A stretch of 64,000 bases of DNA, taken from positions 186,001-250,000 of the forward strand of contig JAJCXN010000026.1 of NCBI GenBank assembly GCA_029263415.1. Direction: 5' to 3'. This stretch comes from Acidobacteriota bacterium. GTDB taxonomy: Bacteria; Acidobacteriota; Thermoanaerobaculia; Multivoradales; Multivoraceae. Shown here piece by piece: positions 53,977-62,481 of the stretch. A program made the translations under genes and the position numbers. Every line of letters begins with the position of its first letter. Position 1 is the stretch's first letter. Under the pieces are notes generated by a model. The model had not been told where the DNA came from and ran no database searches. It was given only the letters and a program-made list of their open reading frames with translations.

Positions 53977-55212
53977 ATGAGCGATAGCAATCAGATGAGC
54001 GCACACAAAAAGGCGGTTCTTGCTTACAGCGGCGGATTGGACACCTCAGTGATCCTGCAGGTGCTCAAGGAGCAGGGCTACGAGGTTGTAGCGTTCATCG
54101 CGAACGTTGGGCAGGATGAAGACTTCGAGAAGCAGGCTGAGCGTGCTCGGATCATTGGTGCTGCCGAGGTGTTCGTCGAGGACCTGTGTCGTGAGTTCGT
54201 TGACGACTTCATCTTCCCGGCAATCGCGGGCAACGCGGTTTACGAGAACCGCTACTTGTTGGGCACCGCGCTTGCTCGTCCGGTGATCGCCCGCAGGCAG
54301 GTGGAGATTGCAGAGCGCGTTGGGGCCACCGCGGTGGCGCATGGTGCTACTGGCAAGGGCAATGATCAGGTACGCTTCGAGCTCGGCTATGCCGGACTCG
54401 GCCCCCATCTCGAGGTGATCGCGCCTTGGAAGGACCCGGAGTTTCTGGCTCGTTTCGCTGGTCGAACGGATCTACTCAACTATGCCGAAGAGCACGGTAT
54501 TCCAATCGAAGCGAGTAGTGAGAAGTCCTACAGCATGGACGAGAACCTGATGCACAAGAGCTATGAGTCGGGCATGCTTGAGGACCCATCGCTCGCCCCC
54601 AAACCTGAAATGTTCGACCTCACCAGGTCGGCAATGGATGCTCCTGATACGCCAGCCCGGCTTGAGATCGAGTTTGTTGATGCGCGGCCAGTCAGGGTCA
54701 AGGATCTGGACAGCGGCGAGGAAGAAACAGACTCGCTTGCCTTGTTCGCCATGGTCAACCGGATCGCGGGTGAGCATGGTGTCGGCCGGATCGACATGGT
54801 TGAGAATCGGTACGTGGGAATCAAGTCACGTGGGGTCTATGAGACTCCTGGCGGCACCTTGCTGCATTTTGCGCTCCGCGATCTCGAGGGCATCACCATG
54901 GATCGTGAGGTGCTGGCGCTGCGTGACACGTTGGCGCCCAAATTCACTCAGTTGATTTACAACGGCTACTGGTTTTCACCCGAGATGGACTTCATCCGAG
55001 CTGCGTTTGACCAGGCCGAGAAGATGGTCACCGGCACCGTCAAAGTGCAGCTGTTCAAGGGGGGACTACAGGCCCTCGGCCGGAAGTCTCCGGTGTCGCT
55101 CTACAACGAGGCCTTGTCCTCAATGGATATTGCTGGAGGATACGAACAAGCGGATGCAGCTGGGTTCATCCGTATCGCGTCGCTCCGCTTACGGGGCGGC
55201 CGCCATGGCTAG
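53977..55212 (+). CDS. argG: Argininosuccinate synthase
   Basis: Joins citrulline and aspartate with ATP in arginine biosynthesis. It has 411 residues, normal length. The ATP loop [12 protein letters not shown] is at 16-27. [17 protein letters not shown] near residue 128, [20 protein letters not shown] near residue 171 and [13 protein letters not shown] near residue 285 are the family signatures. AAAGGCGAGCG lies just before ATG 53977; ATG 53995 is an alternative. No argH or other arg genes are adjacent. The upstream region is long and structured, and a bidirectional terminator follows. Confidence 0.97.
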   Translation: MSDSNQMSAHKKAVLAYSGGLDTSVILQVLKEQGYEVVAFIANVGQDEDFEKQAERARIIGAAEVFVEDLCREFVDDFIFPAIAGNAVYENRYLLGTALARPVIARRQVEIAERVGATAVAHGATGKGNDQVRFELGYAGLGPHLEVIAPWKDPEFLARFAGRTDLLNYAEEHGIPIEASSEKSYSMDENLMHKSYESGMLEDPSLAPKPEMFDLTRSAMDAPDTPARLEIEFVDARPVRVKDLDSGEEETDSLALFAMVNRIAGEHGVGRIDMVENRYVGIKSRGVYETPGGTLLHFALRDLEGITMDREVLALRDTLAPKFTQLIYNGYWFSPEMDFIRAAFDQAEKMVTGTVKVQLFKGGLQALGRKSPVSLYNEALSSMDIAGGYEQADAAGFIRIASLRLRGGRHG

Positions 55213-55312
55213 CAACTGACTGTCGGTGAGGCGAAGCGTTGGCGCCGGACCGCGTGGATAGGCTCCAAGCAGAGGGCAAGGGCGATGGGGGGAGTTGGAC
55301 TACAAACGCAGA

Positions 55313-55350
55313 AAAGGCCGCTTGCCCCTGAGTGGGACGAAGCGGCCTTT
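55313..55350. terminator. Bidirectional intrinsic terminator between argG and the redoxin gene
   Basis: AAAGGCCGCTT (55313-55323) pairs perfectly with AAGCGGCCTTT (55340-55350), with a small inner CCC/GGG stem in the loop. A T-rich run (TTTCTTT) follows on the plus strand, and CTTTTC follows on the minus strand. It sits between convergent genes, as expected for a shared terminator. Confidence 0.85.
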
Positions 55351-55395
55351 CTTTGGTTGGGCTTAGACCCAACCGGGCCCCGACTGCGAGAGGCG

Positions 55396-56067
55396 CTAGT
55401 AGATCCTAGCTGCCTCTAACACCAGCTTGCCAGGGATCCGGACCCGGTAGTCCGGGTTCACGTACTGAAACTTGACCTTGCCTTCTTCATCGAGGACAAA
55501 GACGGCGGGTACCGGCAGCAGATGGTGGTCACTGCCCGAGGCCTTCTCCAGATCGATGCCGTATCCTTTGTACTTACTGATGGTGTCAGCAGGTACTTGG
55601 AATGCGATACCAAAGCCTTTGGAGGCCTCCATGTTGGCGTCGGAGATGATCTGGTAACCGATCTCGTGTTTGCTCACCGTTGGCTGTAGGTGCTCCGGGT
55701 TATCCGGGGACAGGGCAATGATTTGGTAGCCGAGGGAGACAATCTCCTCTTCGACTTCGCGCAACTCACCGAGTTGCGTATTGCAGTACGGTCACCATCC
55801 GCCTCGGTAGAAGATCAAGACGCTCTTCTTGCCGAGGACAATGTCGTGGAGGTTGGTCGCGGTGCCGTTTAAGGTGACGACGCTTGCGTTCGGTGCTTGA
55901 CTGCCGATCAGCGCAGGCTGGATCTTCTCGGCAGAGTCCGGCGTATCAGTGCCGGCTGCAAACGCTGCAGGGGCGGCCAGCCCGGTTACGAGAATTGCGA
56001 GACCAAGGAGTCCGGTGCGCAACGCGTTAAGCGGTGCTAGAAGGGATCCGTGGAGCGAGTTGTTCAC
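55396..56067 (-). CDS. Peroxiredoxin-like protein with in-frame UGA: candidate selenoprotein
   Basis: Read through one UGA (55794-55792), the frame gives a 223-residue exported AhpC/TSA-like protein. GTG 56067 with GGAG about eight bases upstream starts a signal peptide (LLGLAILVTGLAAPAAFA, to about 37). VLIFYRGGW-U-PYCNTQLGEL then follows: the UGA is residue 92, where relatives have the peroxidatic cysteine of GGWCPYC, and Cys95 completes a UxxC pair. Downstream sequence continues as the family does (LGYQIIALSPDNPEHL, ISDANMEASKGFGIAF, PVPAVFVLDEEGKVKFQYVNPDY). Both halves are intact and in the same frame, so a simple pseudogene is unlikely. A SECIS-like hairpin follows the UGA. It would reduce peroxides or disulfides in the periplasm. 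Confidence 0.85.
55760..55778 (-). promoter_or_regulatory. Bacterial SECIS-like stem-loop
   Basis: On the coding strand CGCAACTC and GAGTTGCG pair perfectly over eight bases around the loop GGT. The stem starts 13 bases after the UGA, so the loop starts 21 bases after it. The loop is short and begins with G-G-U. Known bacterial SECIS elements lie in coding sequence just after the UGA, with a G near the start of the apical loop about 16-37 bases away, and this fits. Confidence 0.8.
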
Positions 56068-56368
56068 GTGTGTGATCTCCGAATCAAATTGAGCGAGCAG
56101 GTGACTGGCTGATAGGCAGCGCAGTTCTGCTAACAGTTTAACGCACGGTCTCTGCTGTCGAGTTGCTGCCAGGTTCCCCATTGTCAGTTCAATACTGCCA
56201 GGTTCACCATGGCCCGATTTGAGACTACCGATGCTCGACCTACGAAGCCTGAGTGAAATCGGATCTGTTGGCAGCGTCGTGCCGGATCACGGAAACGCGC
56301 GATCGGGGACGCAAGTGTGTGCAGGATGGGCGCCCCTCGCGAATCAAAATGAGCATAGGATTCCACGT

Positions 56369-56737
56369 ATGAACGTACAGACAACCAGTGAAGGTGACGT
56401 CTCAGTCATCGATCTTCAAGGTAAGTTGGTCGCGGGTGTAGGAGATATCCTTCTTCGCGAGGCAGTGAACGAGCTCCTAGCTGCAGGCGAGAAGAAGATA
56501 CTTCTCGATCTGTCAGAGGTCACCCACATCGATAGCTCAGGCGTTGGTGAGCTGGTTGCTAGTAAGCGTATAGCCGCTCGCTTTGGTGCTGTCGTCAAGG
56601 CGACGCGCGCCTCGCAAAGTGTTGAACGGGTGCTACGCATCGCGCAGATCTTGCCGTTGTTCAACCTGCACGAGAATCGCGAGTCTGCGGTAGAAGCTCT
56701 CAAGAATGAGCAACTGCCCGAGGAGTCAGCTGACTAG
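56369..56737 (+). CDS. STAS-domain anti-sigma factor antagonist
   Basis: A 122-residue single STAS domain, SpoIIAA/RsbV-like. The phosphorylation loop reads VTHIDSSGVGELV (near residue 52), with the conserved D-S-S-G. The ATG at 56369 has AGGA about nine bases upstream. The open frame runs back to 56219 but those residues look non-coding. Such proteins bind a kinase/anti-sigma partner in partner-switching regulation; no kinase or phosphatase gene is nearby. It is cytosolic. Confidence 0.88.
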   Translation: MNVQTTSEGDVSVIDLQGKLVAGVGDILLREAVNELLAAGEKKILLDLSEVTHIDSSGVGELVASKRIAARFGAVVKATRASQSVERVLRIAQILPLFNLHENRESAVEALKNEQLPEESAD

Positions 56738-56770
56738 ACAGATGAGCGCAAGCGCCGTGCGCTCAGTTCC

Positions 56771-56800
56771 GTTGACGACATCTGCTCTGACGATATCTGG
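56771..56800. repeat. 15-nt direct repeat (2 units) between the STAS and crotonase genes
   Basis: GTTGACGACATCTGC (56771-56785) and TCTGACGATATCTGG (56786-56800) share 10 of 15 positions. They end 15 bases before the ATG of the next gene. Confidence 0.5.
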
Positions 56801-56814
56801 GAGACCACGAGTCC

Positions 56815-57639
56815 ATGACAAGCCCTGATCCAGTCGCCCCGAGTTCCGTCCTGCGCAGCCGAGTGCAAGACGGCGTTCTGAGATTGACTCTTTGTCGTCC
56901 AGAACGCCGCAATGCGCTATCGAGCGCCGCCATGCGTGAGCTTTTGTCAGCGATCGAAGAAGCGGACGCCGACGAAACGATTGGTTGCGTGGTGCTCGAC
57001 GCACAAGGCCCAGTGTTCTCCGCGGGTCACGACCTCAAAGAGCTGATCGCGCTGCGCGGCACCGCAGCCGGCGATAGCGAGATTGCAGCTAACTGTAGCG
57101 AGGTGTTTGAGCTGTGCGCGCAGCTGATGACCGCCATTGTCCGGTCAGGCACACCGACCATCGCAGCTGTCCACGGGCTTGCGACTGCGGCCGGCTGTCA
57201 GTTGGTGGCGAGCTGTGATCTCGCCGTAGCTGCCGATAACGCTGCCTTCGCAACACCGGGCGTCGACATCGGTCTGTTTTGCTCGACGCCGTCGGTGGCG
57301 CTGAGTCGCAACGTGTCGCGCAAGGCAGCAATGGAGATGCTGTTGTTGGGTAGTCGCGTGCCAGCTGATCGAGCTCTTGAACTGGGCTTGGTCAACCGAG
57401 TGGTGCCCACTGAGCAGGTCGACGATGTCGTGCTCGAGATGGCAACCACTATCGCCAGTAAGCCGCGCTCGACGGTGGCCAAAGGCAAAGCTGATTTCTA
57501 TCGACAGCTGGAATCGGGTCTCGAAGCGGCATACGTCGACATGGCGCGCGCCATGGCCGAGGGACTGCTGAGTGAGGATGCCGACGAGGGGATCGGGGCA
57601 TTTGTCGAGAAACGGAAGCCTCAGTGGAATGCCAGGTGA
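56815..57639 (+). CDS. Crotonase (enoyl-CoA hydratase/isomerase) homologue, ECHDC3-like
   Basis: A 274-residue crotonase-fold protein. RPERRNALS (28-36) and FSAGHDLKEL (68-77) are the CoA and oxyanion-hole motifs. The later AFATPGVDIGLFCSTPSVALSRNVSRK pattern matches ECHDC3-type members. The two glutamates that do hydration in classic crotonase are replaced by Gln129 (AAGCQLVASCD) and Gly149 (ATPGVDIG), so ordinary hydratase activity is doubtful. The PBP gene overlaps its end. Its true reaction is unknown. Confidence 0.85.
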   Translation: MTSPDPVAPSSVLRSRVQDGVLRLTLCRPERRNALSSAAMRELLSAIEEADADETIGCVVLDAQGPVFSAGHDLKELIALRGTAAGDSEIAANCSEVFELCAQLMTAIVRSGTPTIAAVHGLATAAGCQLVASCDLAVAADNAAFATPGVDIGLFCSTPSVALSRNVSRKAAMEMLLLGSRVPADRALELGLVNRVVPTEQVDDVVLEMATTIASKPRSTVAKGKADFYRQLESGLEAAYVDMARAMAEGLLSEDADEGIGAFVEKRKPQWNAR

Positions 57640-59971
57640 GTCGGCGGCTCAGCTGACGAGTCGACGGTCCAAGTGGATTCTGATGGCGCTTCTCATCGGT
57701 CGGGCTGTTAGCTCTAGGGCACAGCCTGCACTAATCCTGAGTGCAGGGCTCCTGTTGACGTCGCTCGCTTCGTTTGCCAACCCGCTCGATCACGAACTCG
57801 GTCGCGCAGAAGTGCGGGTCTTCACTGCTCCTTTCTCACTCGCCGACGCCGTTGCCTCAGGTCAAACCGTTGAGGGAACTGCGCTGGTCGGGCGGTTGGA
57901 ACAACTTGGCTACCGCCGCGTCCGAGGCCGTAGGCCAAGCGTTGAGGGTGAGTTCTTCTGGGGGAACGAGAGATTCTGGATCTTTCGAAGGGGTCACTTT
58001 CGCACGGCGCGTTGGCAGCCGGCATTGCTGCTCGAGGTCATGGTCGGCTCGAGCGGTCGACTGATTGCGGTCAAGGATGAACGGGGGCGGCAGGTGGCCG
58101 CTGCTCGAGCCGAGTTGGAACCTCTGTTGATCGCGGAGACTCTCAGGCCGGGTCGAGCAGCGCGGCTTCCGGTGGTCTTTGAGCAGTTGCCGGAGGTTGT
58201 CTGGCGCACTGTGGTCGCTTCGGAGGATGCTCGATTCTTCGATCACGGCGGAGTGGATTCACGCTCGTTAGCCCGCGCTGTTCTGGCCAACGCCAGGAAA
58301 CGCGGGGTGGCTCAGGGTGGAAGCACGATCACCCAACAGCTGATCAAGCATCGTGAGCTCACCCCTCGTCGCACGGTCGGCCGCAAGATCTCGGAAGCTC
58401 TGAGAGCACTCGCACTTGAGACCGAGGTGGACAAGAGCGACATCCTCGAGAACTACCTCAACTCGGTCTACTACGGCCATATCGAGGGGGTCGAAATCTA
58501 TGGGCTGGGCGCTGCTGCGCGTGCGTACTTCTCCAAGCAGGCCTCTGAGTTGACGCTCGCGGAATCAGCGTTGCTCGCAGGCCTGATCCAGTCGCCCAAC
58601 CGGTTGTCGCCGGTGCGCAACCCACAGAGTGCGCTCAAGCGTCGACACTATGTTCTCGATCGACTCAGAGAGCTCGGTTGGGCGGAGCCAGCCGACTTGG
58701 AGGCGATTCGGGCAAGGACAACAGTGCGTCTTCGGATCTCCAAGCCCACCGCGATGGCGAGCGCTCATCTGTTGGCTGCAATCCGCTTTGAAGGAGGTGA
58801 CCTGGTCGAGCGCAAACTAGAACGAGGCCGAGGCCTGGTGGTGGAGACTCATCTCGATCCGTGGCTGCAACAGATCGCTGCGGAGCAGCTTCAACGTGCT
58901 CCGAGCCGAGCCAAGAATCGGAACCTCGAAGGCGCCTTCGTTGCTGGCAATGTTCGAAGTGGTGAAATCGTTGCCTACGTCGGGTCGACGCAAACGAGTC
59001 GGCAAGGAGAGCTGGATCGGGCGCGTCGAGCGTTGCGTCAACCCGGATCCACCGTCAAACCGCTGGTTGTGCTCGAAGCACTCGAGCGTTGTGGGCGCAA
59101 CGATCCGTTGACGCTCGCGACGTTGGTCGCTGACGAGCCACTGACAATCGAACTCGCGAGCGGACCATGGAGTCCTCGCAACTCGGACCTCAGGTCTCGT
59201 GGTGTTGTGGATGTTCGCCGCACATTGATGGAGTCCCTAAACCAGCCGACCGTTCGGTTAGCCCGACACTGCGGGTTTCAAGCGACTGCCGATCGTTTCG
59301 CAGAACTAGGCCTAGCCAGCAGCGACCCTGAGCAGCCCGCGTTTGTGCTGGGGGCAGTGGAGGTCTCGCCGCGCCAACTGTTGAGTGTTTACGCGCGCCT
59401 GGCAGGCGTCAAGCGGCCAAAGGATCCGCGCGCCCTCATTGCGAAGGTTCTTGCTCCTGACGGTGCGGTCGAGTTTGACAGTCGCGATCGTCGCTCACGG
59501 CTTCGGCGTGTGCCTTCGACCAGTCTGCGGTTCTTGATTCGCGATGCTCTTGAGGGTGCCGCCAGCTCCGCCGGGATCGGGGTCAACGGTGCATGGGGCA
59601 AGACCGGGACGTCATCCGATCGTCGTGACGCGTGGTTCGCTGGCGGATTCGGTGATTTCGTGGCAGTGGTGTGGCTCGGTACGGACGACGGACACAACGG
59701 CGCGCTCACCGGCGCGCTGAGCGGTGCTCGCAACGCAGCCCCGATCTTTGGTGCCTGGATGGATGCCGCTAGCGCTCAGGCTGGAGCCGCGAGCACGGGC
59801 ACAGATCGAGAGGCCCAGCGCGGATTGGTGCGTCGCACGATCGACGCTGAAACCGGTTTGGTGCTCAAGCAGCCTCGTGCAGGATCGCGCCAGGAGTGGT
59901 TCGTCAAAGGAAGTGTGCCACCCAAGCGAAGATGGTGGCGTCCAGGGGCAACCGCGCCGGTGATTCAGTAG
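57629..59971 (+). CDS. Class A penicillin-binding protein (PBP1-type)
   Basis: A bifunctional peptidoglycan synthase of about 780 residues from ATG 57629, overlapping the crotonase end by 11 bases; ATG 57683 is another possibility. One hydrophobic anchor (ALILSAGLLLTSLASFA) is near the N-terminus, then a UB2H-like region. The GT51 glycosyltransferase domain has VASEDARFFDHGGVD, GGSTITQQLIKH and NYLNSVYYG. The transpeptidase domain has the serine motif PGSTVKP, then SLN, and GKTGTSSD. All catalytic motifs are intact, so both activities are expected in the periplasm. Confidence 0.92.
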   Translation: MPGESAAQLTSRRSKWILMALLIGRAVSSRAQPALILSAGLLLTSLASFANPLDHELGRAEVRVFTAPFSLADAVASGQTVEGTALVGRLEQLGYRRVRGRRPSVEGEFFWGNERFWIFRRGHFRTARWQPALLLEVMVGSSGRLIAVKDERGRQVAAARAELEPLLIAETLRPGRAARLPVVFEQLPEVVWRTVVASEDARFFDHGGVDSRSLARAVLANARKRGVAQGGSTITQQLIKHRELTPRRTVGRKISEALRALALETEVDKSDILENYLNSVYYGHIEGVEIYGLGAAARAYFSKQASELTLAESALLAGLIQSPNRLSPVRNPQSALKRRHYVLDRLRELGWAEPADLEAIRARTTVRLRISKPTAMASAHLLAAIRFEGGDLVERKLERGRGLVVETHLDPWLQQIAAEQLQRAPSRAKNRNLEGAFVAGNVRSGEIVAYVGSTQTSRQGELDRARRALRQPGSTVKPLVVLEALERCGRNDPLTLATLVADEPLTIELASGPWSPRNSDLRSRGVVDVRRTLMESLNQPTVRLARHCGFQATADRFAELGLASSDPEQPAFVLGAVEVSPRQLLSVYARLAGVKRPKDPRALIAKVLAPDGAVEFDSRDRRSRLRRVPSTSLRFLIRDALEGAASSAGIGVNGAWGKTGTSSDRRDAWFAGGFGDFVAVVWLGTDDGHNGALTGALSGARNAAPIFGAWMDAASAQAGAASTGTDREAQRGLVRRTIDAETGLVLKQPRAGSRQEWFVKGSVPPKRRWWRPGATAPVIQ

Positions 59972-60023
59972 AACGGAGTGGTTTTTGGTGCAGCACTCGC
60001 AGTTAGGGACCGCTGGCCCGCTC

Positions 60024-60099
60024 TTCTTCTGGGCCCCACGGGTCTGGCCCCACGGGTTCTGGAGCTAAGGGTTCTGGACCTAAGGGATCTGGGCCTTAC
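60024..60099. repeat. 15-nt tandem repeat (5 units) starting at the flavin reductase stop
   Basis: Plus-strand units: TTCTTCTGGGCCCCAC (60024), GGGTCTGGCCCCAC (60040), GGGTTCTGGAGCTAA (60054), GGGTTCTGGACCTAA (60069) and GGGATCTGGGCCTTAC (60084). On the minus strand the first unit starts with the TAA stop of the flavin reductase gene. Each unit places a GGG tract about 15 bases apart on the plus strand. Confidence 0.8.
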
Positions 60100-60602
60100 G
60101 GCTGCTCAGTCTCCGGGCTGGCGGACTGTGCGAGCCGCTCGTACTGACCGCCGAAGAACAACAACGGTCGTGCCTCGGGCAAGAGGAGCTCGCCATGCTC
60201 GACCCGGCCCACGAAGATGGTGTGATCGCCGCCGTCGAACTCTGCGTGCTTGGTGCACTCAAAGTATCCGAGGCAACCATCGAGTAAGGGTAGCCCCATC
60301 TGCCCAACTCGACAGCCGATCTTGCCGAGATCATGAGTCGGATCATCGCTGCGTGCAAAGTGGTTGGACAGGTGCTCTTGATCCTCCGTTAGCAGATTGA
60401 CTGCGAACCGTTCACTAGCAAGGAGCTGCTCGTGACAGCGCGATTCTCGTCCTACGCAAACCAGCAGTAGGAGGGGATCCAGGGAGACTGACGAGATCGC
60501 ATTGGCGGTCATGCCGTGCACTAGTCCATCGACTTCGGTGGTGATAACGGTGACACCGGTTGCGAAACGACCGATAAGGTCGCGAAACTGTCGAGGATCC
60601 AT
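60096..60602 (-). CDS. Flavin reductase-like domain protein
   Basis: A 168-residue FMN-binding flavin reductase family protein from ATG 60602; the frame extends to TTG 60644. It starts FRDLIGRFATGVTVITTEVDG, then GMTANAISSVSLDPLLLLVCVGRESRCHEQL and ERFAVNLLTEDQEHLSNHFA, the usual flavin-binding order. Later CLGYFECTKHAEFDGGDHTIFVGRVEHGE is the family's dimer and FMN-site region. Such proteins supply reduced flavin to two-component monooxygenases or act on their own substrates. It might supply the halogenase-like flavoprotein, but the distance (about 41 kb) makes this speculative. Its stop lies at the edge of a tandem repeat. Confidence 0.85.
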   Translation of the reverse strand: MDPRQFRDLIGRFATGVTVITTEVDGLVHGMTANAISSVSLDPLLLLVCVGRESRCHEQLLASERFAVNLLTEDQEHLSNHFARSDDPTHDLGKIGCRVGQMGLPLLDGCLGYFECTKHAEFDGGDHTIFVGRVEHGELLLPEARPLLFFGGQYERLAQSASPETEQP

Positions 60603-60706
60603 ATATGGGTGTTCGCTGCGAGTTAGTGCCCAAATTGAAGGCAATTGAAGAAGAGATCAAGACCGACTTTAGGTGTGGACCTTAACCGAATCGGGAGCAG
60701 CGTGTG

Positions 60707-61387
60707 ATGGGAATCGGTAGACACGAAACTGTACATGACCTACACCTTGATGATGTACGTCGGGCGTGGCGCGCCCAGGGGTTGGGAGCTGTCGAGCGCG
60801 TCGATGACTCGTTACAGCAGGTGCGGAAACAAGCATCCGTTGCCATGATCCTGCGCCAGCGTAGCGGGTTGGAAGTCCTGCTGATCGAGCGAGCTGCCCG
60901 ATCGGGTGATCCGTGGTCGGGACAAGTAGCGATGCCAGGCGGGCGGCGTGACGCCACAGATGAAGACCTGGTCACCACCGCTATCCGTGAGACGTCTGAG
61001 GAGGTGGGGGTAGTGATCGATCGCTCCCAGCGATTCGGCGGGCTCAGCCCAATGCAGGGTCATCGGCGGATTGCAACAATGGAGATTTCTGCTGAACTCT
61101 TTGCTGCTGAACCCGAAACAGAGGTGGGAGAGGTTCAGCAGTCCGAGGTGGCCGGTTCGTTCTGGGTTCGACTGGATCACTTGGTCGAGGCCGCCAACGC
61201 AGTGCACTACATCTTTGGCGACGGTGATTCGAGCTTTCCGGGAATACTGCTTCCAGACGGTCGCAACGTGCTCTGGGGTCTCACACACCGGTTCATCGAC
61301 CGCATGCTCGACCCACTTGGCCATGCGCTAGCAAGGCCTGATCCAGTAAGCCCCACACTGAGATCTGAGCGAACACCATCGCCATAG
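60707..61387 (+). CDS. NUDIX hydrolase, CoA pyrophosphatase-like
   Basis: A 226-residue hydrolase from ATG 60707 with GGGAG nine bases upstream; a GTG immediately before is also in frame. The NUDIX box is GGRRDATDEDLVTTAIRETSEEVGV (about 79-103), with the REx2EE core. The preceding PWSGQVAMPGGRRD is the extra motif of CoA pyrophosphatases (NudL/PCD1 type). It would hydrolyse CoA or related dinucleotides in the cytosol. The C-terminal Pro/Ser-rich tail has no domain. Confidence 0.87.
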   Translation: MGIGRHETVHDLHLDDVRRAWRAQGLGAVERVDDSLQQVRKQASVAMILRQRSGLEVLLIERAARSGDPWSGQVAMPGGRRDATDEDLVTTAIRETSEEVGVVIDRSQRFGGLSPMQGHRRIATMEISAELFAAEPETEVGEVQQSEVAGSFWVRLDHLVEAANAVHYIFGDGDSSFPGILLPDGRNVLWGLTHRFIDRMLDPLGHALARPDPVSPTLRSERTPSP

Positions 61388-61458
61388 CCGCGGTCGGTCC
61401 GTTCGGTGGTGCCCACTAAGGGCCGGGCGCGAACGTTCTGGCCCCCGAAGGTAGCGCT

Positions 61459-62481
61459 CTAGTCCGCGAGCACCGCCGATATCGCTTGGCACATCTGAGC
61501 GCAGGTGGCTTTTCCGCCCAAGTCGGGTGTGAGATGTTGTGCCCCAGTTAGGGTCGTCCCGATGGCATTGCCGATGCGATCAGCAACAGTGTGTTCATCG
61601 AAGTGTCGTAGCAGAGCAAGACCAGCAGACAACACCGGCAGCGGGTTGGCATGGTCCAAGCTCGCTTGCTTGTCGCCGTGAATTGCCTCGAAGACTCGCG
61701 AGTCATCACCGATGTTGATGGCATGGGCATTGGAGATTCCGCCAGCCAGACCGCTGCCAAGGCTCGACAAGATGTCTCCGTAGAGGTTGCCCGTGAGCAC
61801 GACGTCGAATCGGTAGGGATCAAGAACAAGTTGCATGCACGCGGCGTCGACGATCCGGTCCTCATGCTCGATCTTAGGGAATTCGGCCGCAACGGCGCTG
61901 ACGGTTTCTCGAAACAGGCCGTCCGACCGCTTCATGATGTTGGCCTTGTGGATGAAGGTCACCTTCTGGCGATTGTGCTTGGCGGCCATGTTAAAGGTGT
62001 AGCGCGCAATGCGCTCGCAAGCAGCTTGGGTGACCACCTTGATGCTCTGCACGACGCCCGGGACTACCTCGTGCTCGATGCCTTTGTAGATGTCTTCAGT
62101 GTTCTCACGGACCAGCAGCAAATCCAGGTCCGGGTAACGCGTTGGCAGCCCTGGTTGAGAGCGGATCGGTCTGACTCCGGCGTAGAGGTCAAGCACCTGC
62201 CGCAAAGCCACATTGGGGCTGATGGCGGTGTTGCCGATGCTGTGCCACTGCGCGCCACGGGTGTCGCCCACAATCTTGGTCTTCAAAGCGATACCGTGCT
62301 TGCTGACTTGCGCGGCTGCCTTCTCCAAGTAGTCCTCGGGCGTCTCCGCTCCACAGACAGATACGTCAACACGATGAAAATCAAAGCGCGCACCGGCCGC
62401 GTCCAGTAGCCCCAAGACGGGGTCAATCGCGTGCGCTCCAGCGCCGCCGCCAACGATCAGGGCCACCGAGCGGGTTTCCAC
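61459..62481 (-). CDS. Isocitrate dehydrogenase family protein, degenerate paralogue
   Basis: A 340-residue beta-decarboxylating dehydrogenase. It keeps the substrate serine/asparagine/arginine (Ser88, Asn90, Arg94 in SPNVALRQVLDLYAGVRP), Tyr132 in RENTEDIYKGIEH and Lys179 in IHKANIMK. However, the N-terminal GDGIGPEV is replaced by GGGAGAHA, the third metal aspartate is Ser240 (GDILSS), and the HGTAPDIAG nucleotide motif reads HGDKQASLD. It starts with GTG overlapping the upstream gene's stop by one base. It may be a regulatory partner of that gene or have another substrate. Confidence 0.8.
   Translation of the reverse strand: METRSVALIVGGGAGAHAIDPVLGLLDAAGARFDFHRVDVSVCGAETPEDYLEKAAAQVSKHGIALKTKIVGDTRGAQWHSIGNTAISPNVALRQVLDLYAGVRPIRSQPGLPTRYPDLDLLLVRENTEDIYKGIEHEVVPGVVQSIKVVTQAACERIARYTFNMAAKHNRQKVTFIHKANIMKRSDGLFRETVSAVAAEFPKIEHEDRIVDAACMQLVLDPYRFDVVLTGNLYGDILSSLGSGLAGGISNAHAINIGDDSRVFEAIHGDKQASLDHANPLPVLSAGLALLRHFDEHTVADRIGNAIGTTLTGAQHLTPDLGGKATCAQMCQAISAVLAD

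Noticed and set aside
55396-55764. A separate truncated redoxin gene starting at TTG 55764
   Set aside because: It lacks the N-terminal half and active site; the missing part lies directly upstream in the same frame across one UGA, so one read-through gene explains both better.
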